Counted from the first letter of the stretch, positions 27,852 to 36,485 are shown. The stretch is 64,000 bases of DNA from Deltaproteobacteria bacterium (GCA_016792625.1 JAEUKK010000074.1:1-64000), one strand, 5' to 3'. The notes: a model not told the origin generated them from the sequence alone. Numbers and translations: made by a program.

Positions 27852-28595
27852 ATGACCCCCTCCCTCGTCTTGTTCATCGGCGCCGCCTGGGCCCAGACCG
27901 GCCCGACCGGCCCCGCCGATCCCTACACGCCGGTCCAGAGCGGCGAGCTCTTCGGCACCGCGCACGTGCTCCCCGACGGCCGCAAGCAGATCCGGCTCTC
28001 GACCCAGTCCCACTTCGGGCTCACCGACAAGCTGCAGCTCGATGTGGCCATCCTGCAGAGCCTCGGCGGGCCGGTGGCCGGCCTCGAGTACACAGTGTGG
28101 GCCGAGGGGAACAGCGCGGCGTCGATCACGGTCGCGACCAACTCGACCTGGACCTTCAAGCAGCGCACCGGCACAGCCCTGGCCCAATACACCCTCGGCT
28201 CGGGCGAATACAACCGCATCAATTTTGGCTTGGGCTTTGGGGGCGGCAAAATCTCGGTGCCGAACGCAGCGCAGAACGGGACTGAGATCGCCGCATGGCG
28301 CACCCTCCCGGCGAGCGCCAGCTTCGACCACGTGGTGTCCGACCGCCGCATCCGCCGCTACGCGCTCGAGGTCGACGGCGGGCCCGCGCTGCTGGGCGGC
28401 AACCCAGAGGCTGAGCTCGGCTACCTTTGGACCTACGGCTTCGAGAAGTTCCGCATCAGCGCCGGCGGCGGCCTGCGCTACGCCCCGACCTTCGGCGACC
28501 AGTTCAACGCCTTGCTGATCACGGCCAAACAAGACCCGATCCCCTTCCCCGACGTGCTGCCCAAGCTCGATCTCAACCTCTGGTGGGCTTGGTAG
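27852..28595 (+). CDS. putative outer-membrane beta-barrel protein
   Basis: 247 aa. A short signal ends AAWAQ. The rest alternates polar and hydrophobic residues in strands (KQIRLSTQSHFGLTDKLQLD, RINFGLGFGGGKISV, FRISAGGGLRYAPTF) and the chain ends KLDLNLWWAW with a terminal aromatic, typical of Gram-negative outer-membrane barrels. There is no TonB box or plug. GGAG stands 7 nt before the ATG. It follows another barrel gene by 79 nt; the two are not obviously homologous. Channel, enzyme or structural role is unknown. Confidence 0.66.
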   Translation: MTPSLVLFIGAAWAQTGPTGPADPYTPVQSGELFGTAHVLPDGRKQIRLSTQSHFGLTDKLQLDVAILQSLGGPVAGLEYTVWAEGNSAASITVATNSTWTFKQRTGTALAQYTLGSGEYNRINFGLGFGGGKISVPNAAQNGTEIAAWRTLPASASFDHVVSDRRIRRYALEVDGGPALLGGNPEAELGYLWTYGFEKFRISAGGGLRYAPTFGDQFNALLITAKQDPIPFPDVLPKLDLNLWWAW

Positions 28596-28670
28596 CGCCG
28601 ACCCGGCCCTCCGGCCCCGGCCCTGCTCCCACTGACCCTCTTCGCCCCGGCCGCGCCGGGCGGTGCCCCG

Positions 28671-29954
28671 ATGCGCACGCTCCTCCTGCTCCTCCCGCTC
28701 TGCGCGGTCGGCTGCGCCCCCTGGTCCCGGGCCGATCTCTCCGGCGTGGCCCAGCTTGAGCTGCGCGGCGAGATCGCTGCCTCCCGCGGGCGCTCACTCG
28801 ACGATGACAGCCCGCTGGAGGTCATCTTCGCCAACGTGGGGCAGCGCCCGGTCGAGGTGCGGGCCGCGCTGGAGGGGATCGACACGTCGGCCCCCCTGCT
28901 GCTGCAGGTCGAGGCTGACGCGCTGCGGGTCGATCCGGGCGCCGAGCAGACCGTGCGGGTCGCCGTCGAGCCGCGCGGGCCGGGCGAGGCCACGGGCACC
29001 CTGCGCCTGACCGCTGAGGGCGGCGCTGAGCTGGTGGTGGCGCTGGAGCTCGAGGCCGTCGCCGACTTTGACCAAGACGGCGCCGATCACGCCAAGGCCG
29101 GCGGCGCGGACTGCGACGACGCCGACCCGGCCGTCTCGCCTGGGGCGGCAGAGGTCTGGTACGACGGCCTGGACGCCGACTGTGACGGCAATGACGACGA
29201 CGCCGACGGCGACGGGGCGGGCCGCGCGGTCGACTGCGACGACGCCGACCCCGCCCGCGCGCCCGGGAACGCCGAGGTCTGGTACGACGGCGTCGACGCC
29301 GACTGCGACGGCAATGACAGCGACGCAGACGGCGATGGCTACGCCGGCCGCGTCATCGACGGCCCCGACTGCGACGACGCCGACCCCACCGTGCGCCCGG
29401 GCGCCGGGGACCCCGCCGACGGCGCCGAGGCCGACGGCCGCGACGAGGACTGCGACCTGCTCATTGACGAAGATCTGCTGGTGGGCGGTGATCTCATGGT
29501 CACTGAACTCATGCTCGAGCCCGATCTGGGCGTGACCCCCTGGGTGGAGCTGCGGAACCTCTCTGGCCGCGCGCTCGCCCTCGACGCCTGGACCCTGCGC
29601 GCCGACCGGGCGGAGCTTGAGCTGGGCGCCGCCACGGTGCCCGCCGACGCCTTGTTCGTGCTCTGCGCCGACGCCGACCCGCTCAGCAATGGCGGCGTGG
29701 ACTGCGATCTCGGCCTGAGCCCCTGGCCAGCCTGGCTGCCGGCCTCGGACGGCCTCAGCCTGAGCGCGGGCAGCCTGCGGGTCGACGCCCTGCGCTGGGG
29801 GCCGACCTGGCCGCGGGCCGCGGGCCACAGCCTACAGCTCTCGCCGGCGGTGGCGCTCAGCGGCGCCGACGAGGCGGAGAACGACGCGGTGGAGGGCTGG
29901 TGCAGCGGGCCGTCCGGCGGCAGCCCCGGCGCAGAGAACCCCGCCTGCCCCTAA
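28671..29954 (+). CDS. MopE-type lipoprotein with lamin-tail domain
   Basis: 427 aa. Lipobox CAVGC. Residues 25-125 form a beta-sandwich of the choice-of-anchor type (LEVIFANVGQRPVEV, EQTVRVAVEPRGPGEA). Residues 130-265 hold three MopE/putative metal-binding motifs of the form DCDDADP..P..EVWYDGLDADCDGND, separated by DxDGDG loops that may bind calcium. Residues 275-427 are a lamin-tail domain (LMVTELMLEPDLGVTPWVEL). The combination is typical of surface-exposed proteins of Myxococcota and suggests calcium-stabilised attachment. It is the third LTD protein in the window. Confidence 0.84.
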   Translation: MRTLLLLLPLCAVGCAPWSRADLSGVAQLELRGEIAASRGRSLDDDSPLEVIFANVGQRPVEVRAALEGIDTSAPLLLQVEADALRVDPGAEQTVRVAVEPRGPGEATGTLRLTAEGGAELVVALELEAVADFDQDGADHAKAGGADCDDADPAVSPGAAEVWYDGLDADCDGNDDDADGDGAGRAVDCDDADPARAPGNAEVWYDGVDADCDGNDSDADGDGYAGRVIDGPDCDDADPTVRPGAGDPADGAEADGRDEDCDLLIDEDLLVGGDLMVTELMLEPDLGVTPWVELRNLSGRALALDAWTLRADRAELELGAATVPADALFVLCADADPLSNGGVDCDLGLSPWPAWLPASDGLSLSAGSLRVDALRWGPTWPRAAGHSLQLSPAVALSGADEAENDAVEGWCSGPSGGSPGAENPACP

Positions 29955-29967
29955 ACAGTCGGCGGAC

Positions 29968-31530
29968 CTAAGCCACCCCGACGGCCCCGCTCCGGCGGGG
30001 GTCGCCGCCGCCCGAGAAGCTCCGGCCCTCACCAGTGGCGACGTTCAGGCCACCAAAGAACAGGTTGAAGCTGTCAAAGGTGCGCAGGCGCCACTGAAGC
30101 GTGTTCATCGCCTCGACCACCCGCGGCGGGGTGCCCTCGGCCTCGAGGAAGAGGGTGCCGTCCTCGACGTGGCAGCGGGGGGTGTTGACCACCTCGTCGG
30201 CGGGCAGGCCGAAGTCGGTGAGCAGCACGATGCCGTGCAGGATGGCCGAGCGGATGCGGCTGCTGCCCGCCGATCCCAGCGCGTGCACCGCACCACCGAC
30301 CTCGATCAGCGTGGGGCAGCACATGGTCATCAGCCGGCTGCCCACCGGAAGGCCGACGTCGGGCGGGTTCACGTCGGGCTCGCCGAGGAAGTTGTTCAGC
30401 AGCAGGCCGGTGCCGGGCACCAGCCGCCCGGCCGTCTCGCCCAGGCTGTGCGTGATGGCCACCGCGTCGCCATTGGCGTCCACCACGCTGATGTGGGTGG
30501 TGTTGCCCGGCATCCGCGGGCCGCGGCCGCCGCGGTGCGCCGCCTCTTCACCCTGCTCTTCGGGGGCCAGCGCCTGCAGGAAGCCCGAGACGAAGGCCGG
30601 GTGGAAGAGGTGGTGCCGCAGCCGGCCCTTGCGGGTCTGGTCGGCCCGGTCGAGCGCGTGCGCGAGGAAGCAGAGCTGGCGCACCGAGAGCAGGTCGGGC
30701 ATGGGCCCGTGATCCTCGAGCGCGCGCAGGGCCTGGGCGACCAGCAGGCCCGCGATGCTCGGAGGCCCGGGGAGGTGCACCATCGCGTCACGGTAGGCGT
30801 AACGAACGGGGGCGGAGAAGCGGGCGCTGGTGTGGGCGAGATCGGCGCGGGTCAGCCGGCCCGTGCGGCCCAGCGTGGCGAGGATGGCCTCAGCGACGTC
30901 GCCTTGGGTGATCGCCTCAGGGCCGTCCTGCCCGTAGCGCCGCAGCGTGCGGGCCAGGTCAGGATTGCGGAAGGTGTCGCCCACCCGCAGCATGTTCTGG
31001 CCGTCGGTCGAGAACAGCGCCCTCGACGCAAGATCGCGCCGCTGCACCCCCCAGAGCATTCCGAGGATCTGGTGGAAGATCGGCGTGACCGGCACACCTT
31101 TGTCGGCCACCTCGGCCGGGAAGGCCGCGAGCTCGGCCATGGGCAAGCGGCCGTGGCGCTGGTGCAGGGCCCACAGGCCCGCGGGCATGCCGGGCACCGC
31201 GACCGAGGCCGGCCCCACCTGAAAAGTCTGTCGGGTGGCGCCGAAGTCGACGACCAGCTCCTCCATCGGCGGGGGATCTCCGGCGGGGCTGCCCGCGCCG
31301 GGGACCGCGCCGAACATGTCGCAGACCTCCACCTCTCCGCGGACCCGCACCGTCGCGACGCCGCCGCCGCCGAGCCCGGTCAACAAGGGCTCAGCGACCC
31401 CGGCCATCAACGAGGCCGAGACGGCGGCGTCGACAGCGTTCCCACCCCGTCGAAGGGCGCGGAGCCCCGCCTCGACCGTCCACGGGCTGCCCGCGGCGAC
31501 CACCCCCAAGCTGCCGCCGCCGACGCTCAT
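29968..31530 (-). CDS. ggt: gamma-glutamyltransferase family protein, no signal peptide
   Basis: 520 aa of the Ntn-hydrolase GGT family. The start region AAGSPWTVEAGLRALRRGGN and DAAVSASLMAGVAEP match the large-subunit N terminus. The autoprocessing site and nucleophile is Thr344 in PGNTTHISVVDANGDAV, giving subunits of about 343 and 177 residues. LVPGTGLLLNN and GSAGSSRIRSA are small-subunit motifs. Unlike secreted GGTs there is no signal peptide, so it is likely cytoplasmic. It may act on other gamma-glutamyl compounds or as an acylase. The start overlaps the stop of a glutamine amidotransferase gene (ATGA). No clear terminator follows. Confidence 0.85.
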   Translation of the reverse strand: MSVGGGSLGVVAAGSPWTVEAGLRALRRGGNAVDAAVSASLMAGVAEPLLTGLGGGGVATVRVRGEVEVCDMFGAVPGAGSPAGDPPPMEELVVDFGATRQTFQVGPASVAVPGMPAGLWALHQRHGRLPMAELAAFPAEVADKGVPVTPIFHQILGMLWGVQRRDLASRALFSTDGQNMLRVGDTFRNPDLARTLRRYGQDGPEAITQGDVAEAILATLGRTGRLTRADLAHTSARFSAPVRYAYRDAMVHLPGPPSIAGLLVAQALRALEDHGPMPDLLSVRQLCFLAHALDRADQTRKGRLRHHLFHPAFVSGFLQALAPEEQGEEAAHRGGRGPRMPGNTTHISVVDANGDAVAITHSLGETAGRLVPGTGLLLNNFLGEPDVNPPDVGLPVGSRLMTMCCPTLIEVGGAVHALGSAGSSRIRSAILHGIVLLTDFGLPADEVVNTPRCHVEDGTLFLEAEGTPPRVVEAMNTLQWRLRTFDSFNLFFGGLNVATGEGRSFSGGGDPRRSGAVGVA

Positions 31531-32303
31531 GCGCGGCCCGCCGCCCGGGGCGCCACGATCTGATCGACAAAGGCGCCCAGCAGCGCGTTCGCCGCGTCCG
31601 ACGGCCGGTGGCTGTCGAGCTGACGCTGGGCCGCCTCGTCGCCGAACAGCTTGCCATACTCGGCCATGTAGCGGAGGAACCGCCCGCGGTTCTCTTGCCA
31701 GGTCAGCTCAGGGTGGAACTGCGTGCCGTAGACCGGCCAGCCGTCGAGGCGGAGGGCCTGCATGGCCGTGCGCGTGCTGCTGGCGAGGTTGCGCATGCCC
31801 GCGGGCATCCGCCGGGCTTGGTCTTTGTGGCCCAGCTGGGCGGTGAACGCGGCGCCCAGCGGCGAAAAGAGCGGGTCGGCGGCACCATCGGGGGTCAACC
31901 AGAGGTCGTAGGTGCCGACCTCTGCGTTGTCTTCGTCAGAGACGACCTCACCACCCAAGCCAAGGACGAGGCCCTGGAACCCAAAACAGGACGCGAAGAC
32001 AGGCAACCCGCTGTGGCTGACCCGCGCGAGGTAGTCGACGAAGGCGTGGATGCGGGGATCATCGTCCAGCACGCTGTATTGACCAGAGCCGCCGACCAGC
32101 AGCGCGTCGACCCCATCGGTGCTGCCCTCATCGAGCACCTCGCTGAGGGCGTCGACCGAGCGGAGCTGGTCTTCGCGCACGCCGAGGCGGTCGGCGAATG
32201 CCTTGTGCTCGTCGGCCTTGGCCGGATCACCGGCGTTGCGGACCTGGAGGAGAGCGAAGCGCAGGTGTGCGCGATCCGGGTGCAGGGGCTGCGGGGTGGG
32301 CAT
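31527..32303 (-). CDS. class I glutamine amidotransferase-like protein
   Basis: 258 aa. The class I GATase triad is present: Cys106 in FASCFGFQGL, His197 and Glu199 in YGTQFHPELTW. The chain is the amidotransferase domain alone, like GMP-synthase-type stand-alone GATases that hydrolyse glutamine or gamma-glutamyl bonds. No synthetase partner is encoded nearby. ATG 32303 has CTGGAG upstream; a GTG at 32330 is possible. Coupled to the GGT-like gene, so a shared role in gamma-glutamyl metabolism is plausible. Confidence 0.84.
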   Translation of the reverse strand: MPTPQPLHPDRAHLRFALLQVRNAGDPAKADEHKAFADRLGVREDQLRSVDALSEVLDEGSTDGVDALLVGGSGQYSVLDDDPRIHAFVDYLARVSHSGLPVFASCFGFQGLVLGLGGEVVSDEDNAEVGTYDLWLTPDGAADPLFSPLGAAFTAQLGHKDQARRMPAGMRNLASSTRTAMQALRLDGWPVYGTQFHPELTWQENRGRFLRYMAEYGKLFGDEAAQRQLDSHRPSDAANALLGAFVDQIVAPRAAGRA

Positions 32304-32360
32304 GTTGGGCTCCAGCGGGGCGCGCCGCACCTATTGCCGGCCCGGGGCCCGCGCCCGCGG

Positions 32361-32771
32361 TCAAAAGCGCGCAGGGACCCGCAGCCGGACCGGCCCGCGA
32401 ATTTGGGCCTGGCAGGCGAGCCGGTCACCCGCCCCGGCGCGCGCCGGGCCCAGCACCATGCGCTCGCGCGGGCTCATCGGCGAGAGGTGGTCGGCGCCCT
32501 CGAGCACCTCGACCCGGCAGGAGGAGCAGCTCGCCTTGCCGCCGCAGAAGTGATCCACGTCGACGCCGAGCTCCAGGGCCGCCCGCAGCGCGGTGGTGCC
32601 CGGGTCGACCGGGCCAGCGGACGCGCCCTCGATCTCCAAGCACGGCGGAGCGGGTGGTGCAGCCGGTCGCCCAAAAAGCTGTTGGAGGGCCCCGAACAGG
32701 CGGTCGCGCCGCCGGGGCGCATCGGGAGCGCCCGGCGCTGCGGCCCGCCCACGCCAGTCTCGGTCGGCCAT
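32361..32771 (-). CDS. [2Fe-2S] ferredoxin with basic N-terminal extension
   Basis: 136 aa. The plant-type cluster ligands are Cys76, Cys82, Cys85 and Cys120 (HFCGGKASCSSCRVEV, then LACQAQI). Residues 44-136 are the ferredoxin fold. The first 40 residues are an Arg-rich extension with one amphipathic helix (RLFGALQQLFGR), unusual for this family and possibly a membrane or partner contact. A strong GGGGGAGGG sits before the ATG. It is the first gene of a probable unit with the GATase and GGT-like genes (57-nt gap). The redox partner is unknown. Confidence 0.87.
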   Translation of the reverse strand: MADRDWRGRAAAPGAPDAPRRRDRLFGALQQLFGRPAAPPAPPCLEIEGASAGPVDPGTTALRAALELGVDVDHFCGGKASCSSCRVEVLEGADHLSPMSPRERMVLGPARAGAGDRLACQAQIRGPVRLRVPARF

Positions 32772-32898
32772 CGGCTGCCCTCCCCCGGCGGTCGGAATAA
32801 CGGAGCGGGGGGTCGCATCCCAGCGCGCCGGCCGGCGCGTCCGGCTCCGGTGGCGGGCGGCCGGCCCGCAGATGTGCGGAAGTGGCGCGGGGGTGGGC

Positions 32899-33522
32899 GT
32901 GGTCAACGGCGAAGATGAGCACCGCGCGGCCCGGCGCGAAGCGGAGCGCGCGGCCGACGAGGCCCTCGCGGAGCGCCTCGCGTCGGGCGACCAGGGCGCC
33001 TTCGCCCAGCTCGTGCGCCAGAGCTCGCCGCGGGTCTACAGCATCGCGCTGCGCATGCTGCGCGACGAACAAGACGCGCTCGACGTCGTGCAGCAGACCT
33101 TCCTCAACGTGTGGCGGGCCATCGGCAGCTTCCGCGGCGAGGCCAGCCTCAGCGGCTGGATCAACCGCATCGCGACCAACAACGCGCTGATGAAGCTGCG
33201 GACGCGGCGCCGCAAGCCCGAGGCCCCGCTCGACGAGCTCTGGCCCGGCCCCGAGCGCCCCGAGCACCCGGTGCGCGACTGGGCGCCGATCGCCGACAAG
33301 CTGCACGAGGACGCCGAGCTCGGTCAACAGATCCGCGCCGCAGTCGACCGCCTGCCCGAGAGCTACCGGCTGGTCGTGCTCCTCGCCGACTACGAAGAGC
33401 TGAGCATGCGCGAGATCGCCGAGATCCTCGAGATCAGCGTGCCCAACGTGAAGACCAGGCTGCACCGGGCGCGGCTCGCGCTCCGGCAGGCCCTCATCGA
33501 CTATGTGGAGGGGCGGTCCTGA
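32899..33522 (+). CDS. ECF-type RNA polymerase sigma factor
   Basis: 207 aa. Region 2 (FAQLVRQSSPRVYSIALRML, DVVQQTFLNVWRAIGSF, SLSGWINRIATNNALMKLR) and region 4 (LPESYRLVVLLADYEELSM, then IAEILEISVPNVKTRLHRAR) are complete; region 3 is missing, as in ECF factors. GTG 32899 starts just before the first helix; an ATG at 32872 adds nine residues. The stop overlaps the anti-sigma start (TGATG), so the two are coupled. The target promoters are unknown; the TonB-like gene immediately downstream is a likely member of the regulon. Confidence 0.9.
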   Translation: MVNGEDEHRAARREAERAADEALAERLASGDQGAFAQLVRQSSPRVYSIALRMLRDEQDALDVVQQTFLNVWRAIGSFRGEASLSGWINRIATNNALMKLRTRRRKPEAPLDELWPGPERPEHPVRDWAPIADKLHEDAELGQQIRAAVDRLPESYRLVVLLADYEELSMREIAEILEISVPNVKTRLHRARLALRQALIDYVEGRS

Positions 33523-33809
33523 TGGCGGCAGACACCAGCGGCGTCGACTGTGAGGAGATGGCCGAGCGGCTCATCGATCTGCTCGAGGGAGAGCTGCCCG
33601 CCGCGGAGCACCAGCGCGCCGCAGAGCACATCCGGCGCTGCCCTTGCTGCGCGGCGATGAAGAGCTCCTTTCAAGGGGTGCGGGATCTCGTCCGGCGGTC
33701 GATGGAGGAGCCGCTGAGCGAGACCCAGCGCGCCGACCTCGCGCGCGCCGTCCTCGACGCCCTGGCCGACGAGGGGGCCCGCGGGAGCGCGACCCCCGCG
33801 CGCGGCTGA
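33522..33809 (+). CDS. zinc-finger (zf-HC2) anti-sigma factor, cytoplasmic
   Basis: 95 aa. The anti-sigma zinc motif is visible: CEEMAERLIDLLEGELP then HIRRCPCC (His-x3-Cys-x2-Cys). The C-terminal helix contains SETQRADLARAVLDAL. Unlike classical anti-sigmas there is no transmembrane helix, so the signal must be sensed in the cytoplasm, for example by redox or zinc loss. The ATG shares its A with the TGA of the sigma gene. It binds and inhibits the upstream ECF factor (inferred from family and gene order). Confidence 0.85.
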   Translation: MAADTSGVDCEEMAERLIDLLEGELPAAEHQRAAEHIRRCPCCAAMKSSFQGVRDLVRRSMEEPLSETQRADLARAVLDALADEGARGSATPARG

Positions 33810-33843
33810 GCCCCACCGGACGCCCACCGACACGGAGGCCCCC

Positions 33844-34935
33844 CTGGCCGCGCCCCCGCCGAGCCCCACGCCGACACCCCCGCCTTCGGGTCGGGCGCGC
33901 GCACGCGCGTGGGTCCGGCCGGCGCCGCCTTGGGAGCGGCCCCGGAATCACCTGCTGTGGCTGATCGCCGCGGGCTTCCTGCTCGGGCTGCTGACCGTGG
34001 CGCTCGGCCTCGTCTTCCCCGCCCTGCTCCCCGAGCCGGACCGGCTCAAGACCCGCCCCGTGCAGTTCATCGTGACGCCCCCCGAGGAGCCCGTTCCACC
34101 CGAGGAGCTGACCCGCCCCGAGCCCGAGCTTGACGGCCAGCTGGTGGATACGCCCCCGCCGGTGGAGGAGGAGCGCCCCGAGGACAGCGAGTACCTCGCC
34201 GAGCACGACAACAAGGTCGAGGAGGAGACCCGGACGGAGCGCTACCGCGTGAACCCCGAGGTGCTGGCGCCGGAATTCTCCGAGGCGGATGAGGTCAAGG
34301 TTGAGGAGGCCATCGATCTCAACGTGACCGAGCAGTCGACCGGGGCGCAGGTCGGAAACGAGCGCTTCGACCCCGACAAAGACGGCCCGATGGCCGCGCT
34401 GCCGAGCCAGTTTCGCCTGACCAACCGCGACGGCATGCAAGCGCCGGTCATGGCCTCGAGCCGTTCGGCCGCCTTGTCGGGCGCCCCCAACAACGACCTG
34501 CTGCGCGAGAAGATCGGCAAGGCCACCCAGCTCAACACCCGCGAGCTGGTCGGCGCGACCTACCTCAACCACATCCGCCGGCTGGTCAACTTCTACTGGT
34601 CGCAGAACCTCGACAACCTGCCCTCCTCGGTGCTGTTGGCGCGCCCCAGCTACACCACCGTGGTGGACGTCATTTTGGACACCAACGGCGCGGTGAGCGC
34701 GATGAACCTCACCCAACCCTGCGGCTCGCCCGAGCTGGATGAGGCGGTGCTCCAAGCTTTTCGCTTGGCCGGCCCCTTCCCCAACCCGCCCCGGCAGCTG
34801 ATCGAGGCCGACGGGAAGATCTACCTGCCGACGATGAGCTTCACGGTCGAGCTCGGGCGGGCACGGCCGGTCTTCATGGGGGTCGACCCCCGGGCGGGGA
34901 CACAATTCCCGGGCATCCAGAAGGCCCCGCGCTGA
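33844..34935 (+). CDS. TonB-like energy-transducer protein, apparent CTG start
   Basis: 363 aa if initiated at CTG 33844. GGAGG (33834-33838) stands 5 nt before that codon. The frame has no ATG/GTG/TTG until GTG 33997, which would cut the membrane helix in half. With the CTG start the protein has a short Pro/Arg-rich cytoplasmic tail, a transmembrane helix at residues 36-62 and a long acidic Pro/Glu periplasmic linker (PPEEPVPPEEL, PPPVEEERPED). The C-terminal TonB-type domain has YLNHIRRLVNFYWSQNLDNL, VVDVILDTNGAVSAM and SPELDEAVLQAFRLAGPFPN. It would span the periplasm and drive an outer-membrane receptor. ExbB/ExbD are not in the window. It follows the sigma/anti-sigma pair by 34 nt. Confidence 0.8.
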   Translation: MAAPPPSPTPTPPPSGRARARAWVRPAPPWERPRNHLLWLIAAGFLLGLLTVALGLVFPALLPEPDRLKTRPVQFIVTPPEEPVPPEELTRPEPELDGQLVDTPPPVEEERPEDSEYLAEHDNKVEEETRTERYRVNPEVLAPEFSEADEVKVEEAIDLNVTEQSTGAQVGNERFDPDKDGPMAALPSQFRLTNRDGMQAPVMASSRSAALSGAPNNDLLREKIGKATQLNTRELVGATYLNHIRRLVNFYWSQNLDNLPSSVLLARPSYTTVVDVILDTNGAVSAMNLTQPCGSPELDEAVLQAFRLAGPFPNPPRQLIEADGKIYLPTMSFTVELGRARPVFMGVDPRAGTQFPGIQKAPR

Positions 34936-34936
34936 A

Positions 34937-34952
34937 GGCGCCGCGGGGCGCC
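34937..34952. terminator. GGCGCC hairpin at a convergent junction
   Basis: Two GGCGCC copies (34937-34942 and 34947-34952) form a 6-bp stem around GCGG, 1 nt after the stop of the TonB-like gene and 13 nt before the stop of the convergent TPR gene. No T-run follows. Confidence 0.33.
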
Positions 34953-34965
34953 GCGCTCCGGCCAC

Positions 34966-35724
34966 TCAGGCGGGATCGTCGTCCTGGTCGTCGTCTTCGG
35001 TGACCAGCTCGGGCTCGGGCGGAGCGCTCTGGCGACGGATCAGCTCGACGAGGTCGGCGTCGGGCAGGACACCCGCGAGGAGCGCGGCGAGATCTTCGTC
35101 CTCGTCGCCTTCCTCGAGGTCGAGGTCCTCGTCCTCTTCACCTTCAGGTTGGTCTTGCTCGGGGGCCCGGCGGACCCACCGGGCGCCGCCCTCGGCCGCT
35201 GGCGCGCTCACACCCATGCCGAAGGCGCCCCACGAGGCGTGCTCATTGTCGGGGTCGAGCTCGGTCGCCCGGGCGAAGGCGAAGCGGGCCTCCTCCATCA
35301 GGGCGCGCCAGCGCTCCTCGGGGCCGAAGACGACGCTGTCTTGATCGGCGGTCTGCTTGAGGCACTCGCCGAGGGTGTCCCAAGCCAAGCTCCCGAGCAC
35401 CTTAGCGGGCACCGCCTCGGTCCAGATGGCGCCGTGGCTGAGCAGGCGCACCGCCTCGCGGGCGTGCTCGAGCGCCTCTTCGGGTTGCTCGAGGTCGAGC
35501 AGGATGCCCGCGAGCTCAAGGTGGGGCTCGGCGAGCCGGGGCTCATCGCGCAGGATGCCGCGCAGCAGGTCAATCGCGCGGTCAGCGTCGGCCGCGCGGC
35601 GGGCGGCCATGGCCTCGTCGAAGCGGTCGGCGAGGCCCTCGAGGTGGGTCTCTTCTTTGAGCCCGGCGGGGCTGAGCGGCAGCGGACCGCCGGTCAGCAC
35701 GTCATCTTGATCAGATCCAGACAT
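34966..35724 (-). CDS. TPR protein with acidic C terminus
   Basis: 252 aa, cytoplasmic. Two to three TPR units are visible (FDEAMAARRAADADRAIDLL, LAEPHLELAGILLDLEQPEE, ARFAFARATELDPDNEHA). The last 60 residues are very acidic (EEDEDLDLEEGDEDEDL and DDDQDDD) around one hydrophobic helix (LAALLAGVLPDADLVELI). It is the last gene of a seven-gene minus-strand run, 71 nt after the soluble histidine kinase. A scaffold for the kinases is plausible. Not recognised beyond TPR. Confidence 0.7.
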   Translation of the reverse strand: MSGSDQDDVLTGGPLPLSPAGLKEETHLEGLADRFDEAMAARRAADADRAIDLLRGILRDEPRLAEPHLELAGILLDLEQPEEALEHAREAVRLLSHGAIWTEAVPAKVLGSLAWDTLGECLKQTADQDSVVFGPEERWRALMEEARFAFARATELDPDNEHASWGAFGMGVSAPAAEGGARWVRRAPEQDQPEGEEDEDLDLEEGDEDEDLAALLAGVLPDADLVELIRRQSAPPEPELVTEDDDQDDDPA

Positions 35725-35795
35725 AGGTCCTCTGGTGGCCCGCGAGGCGGAGGAGCGAGGGCGTCGGACGGGCCCGGCGGGGCAGGCGCTGGGGG

Positions 35796-36485
35796 CTAAA
35801 CCGAGGGCGGGCCCGAAGCCCGCGGCAAGCGGATGACGAAGCGCGCGCCCACTGCTCCCGCGGACCAGTCGAGCGCGCCGCCGATCGCCTCGACCTGACG
35901 GCGGCTGAGCGAGAGGCCCAAACCCGTGCCCTCGCCGGGGGCCTTCGTGGTGACAAAGGGCTCAAAAAGGCGCGCGGCGACCTCGGGAGCGACGCCTGCG
36001 CCGTCATCTTCGACGATGACCAACCCAGGCCGCACCTCGACCACGACCAGCGCGCGCGCCGCGTGCAGCGCGTTCATGACCAAGTTCTGGGTGGCCTGAA
36101 AGACGACGGTGGGGTCTGCAAAGCAGATCTCTGGCTCATCGGCCCGAAGGACCAGCGCCTTGCCCAAGCCCCGCGCCCGCGCCTGCAGCCCATCCAAGAC
36201 GACCTGAACGACGGGCTGGAGCACCATGGGCTGGCCCTGCAGCTCGGGCCGCCGACCCGCCAAGGCGACCTGCGCGACCAGCCGCTCGAGCTGCTGGACC
36301 TGCTGGAGCAGCCGAGTGAGCTCCTCGGCGCCCGCTGGCAGCCCCTCGGCGAGCAGCAGCTGGACCTGAGCCTTCGCGGCGAAAATTGGCTGGCGCAGCT
36401 CGTGCACCAGCTCGGCCGCCCGCAAGCCCAGCTCGGCGAGGCGGGCGAGCTCGTCCTGCGGGGTCGTCGGGCGAGGCGCGCTCAC
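35796..36485 (-). CDS. soluble histidine kinase without sensor domain
   Basis: 229 aa, essentially a bare kinase core. H-box LVHELRQPI with His28; N-box NLVMNALHAA; G1 VEDDGAGV; F-box FEPFVTT; G2 GEGTGLGLSLS. All ATP-binding motifs are intact. There is no transmembrane helix, PAS, GAF or HAMP, so input must come from partners. The GTG at 36485 overlaps the stop of the giant lipoprotein (GTGA), tying its translation to an exported protein. A GTG two codons earlier (36491) is an alternative. No response regulator with an output domain lies nearby. Confidence 0.9.
   Translation of the reverse strand: MSAPRPTTPQDELARLAELGLRAAELVHELRQPIFAAKAQVQLLLAEGLPAGAEELTRLLQQVQQLERLVAQVALAGRRPELQGQPMVLQPVVQVVLDGLQARARGLGKALVLRADEPEICFADPTVVFQATQNLVMNALHAARALVVVEVRPGLVIVEDDGAGVAPEVAARLFEPFVTTKAPGEGTGLGLSLSRRQVEAIGGALDWSAGAVGARFVIRLPRASGPPSV

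Noticed and set aside
28671..29954. Calcium-dependent cohesin/dockerin system
   Set aside because: The loops match MopE metal-binding motifs rather than paired dockerin repeats, and no cohesin is present.
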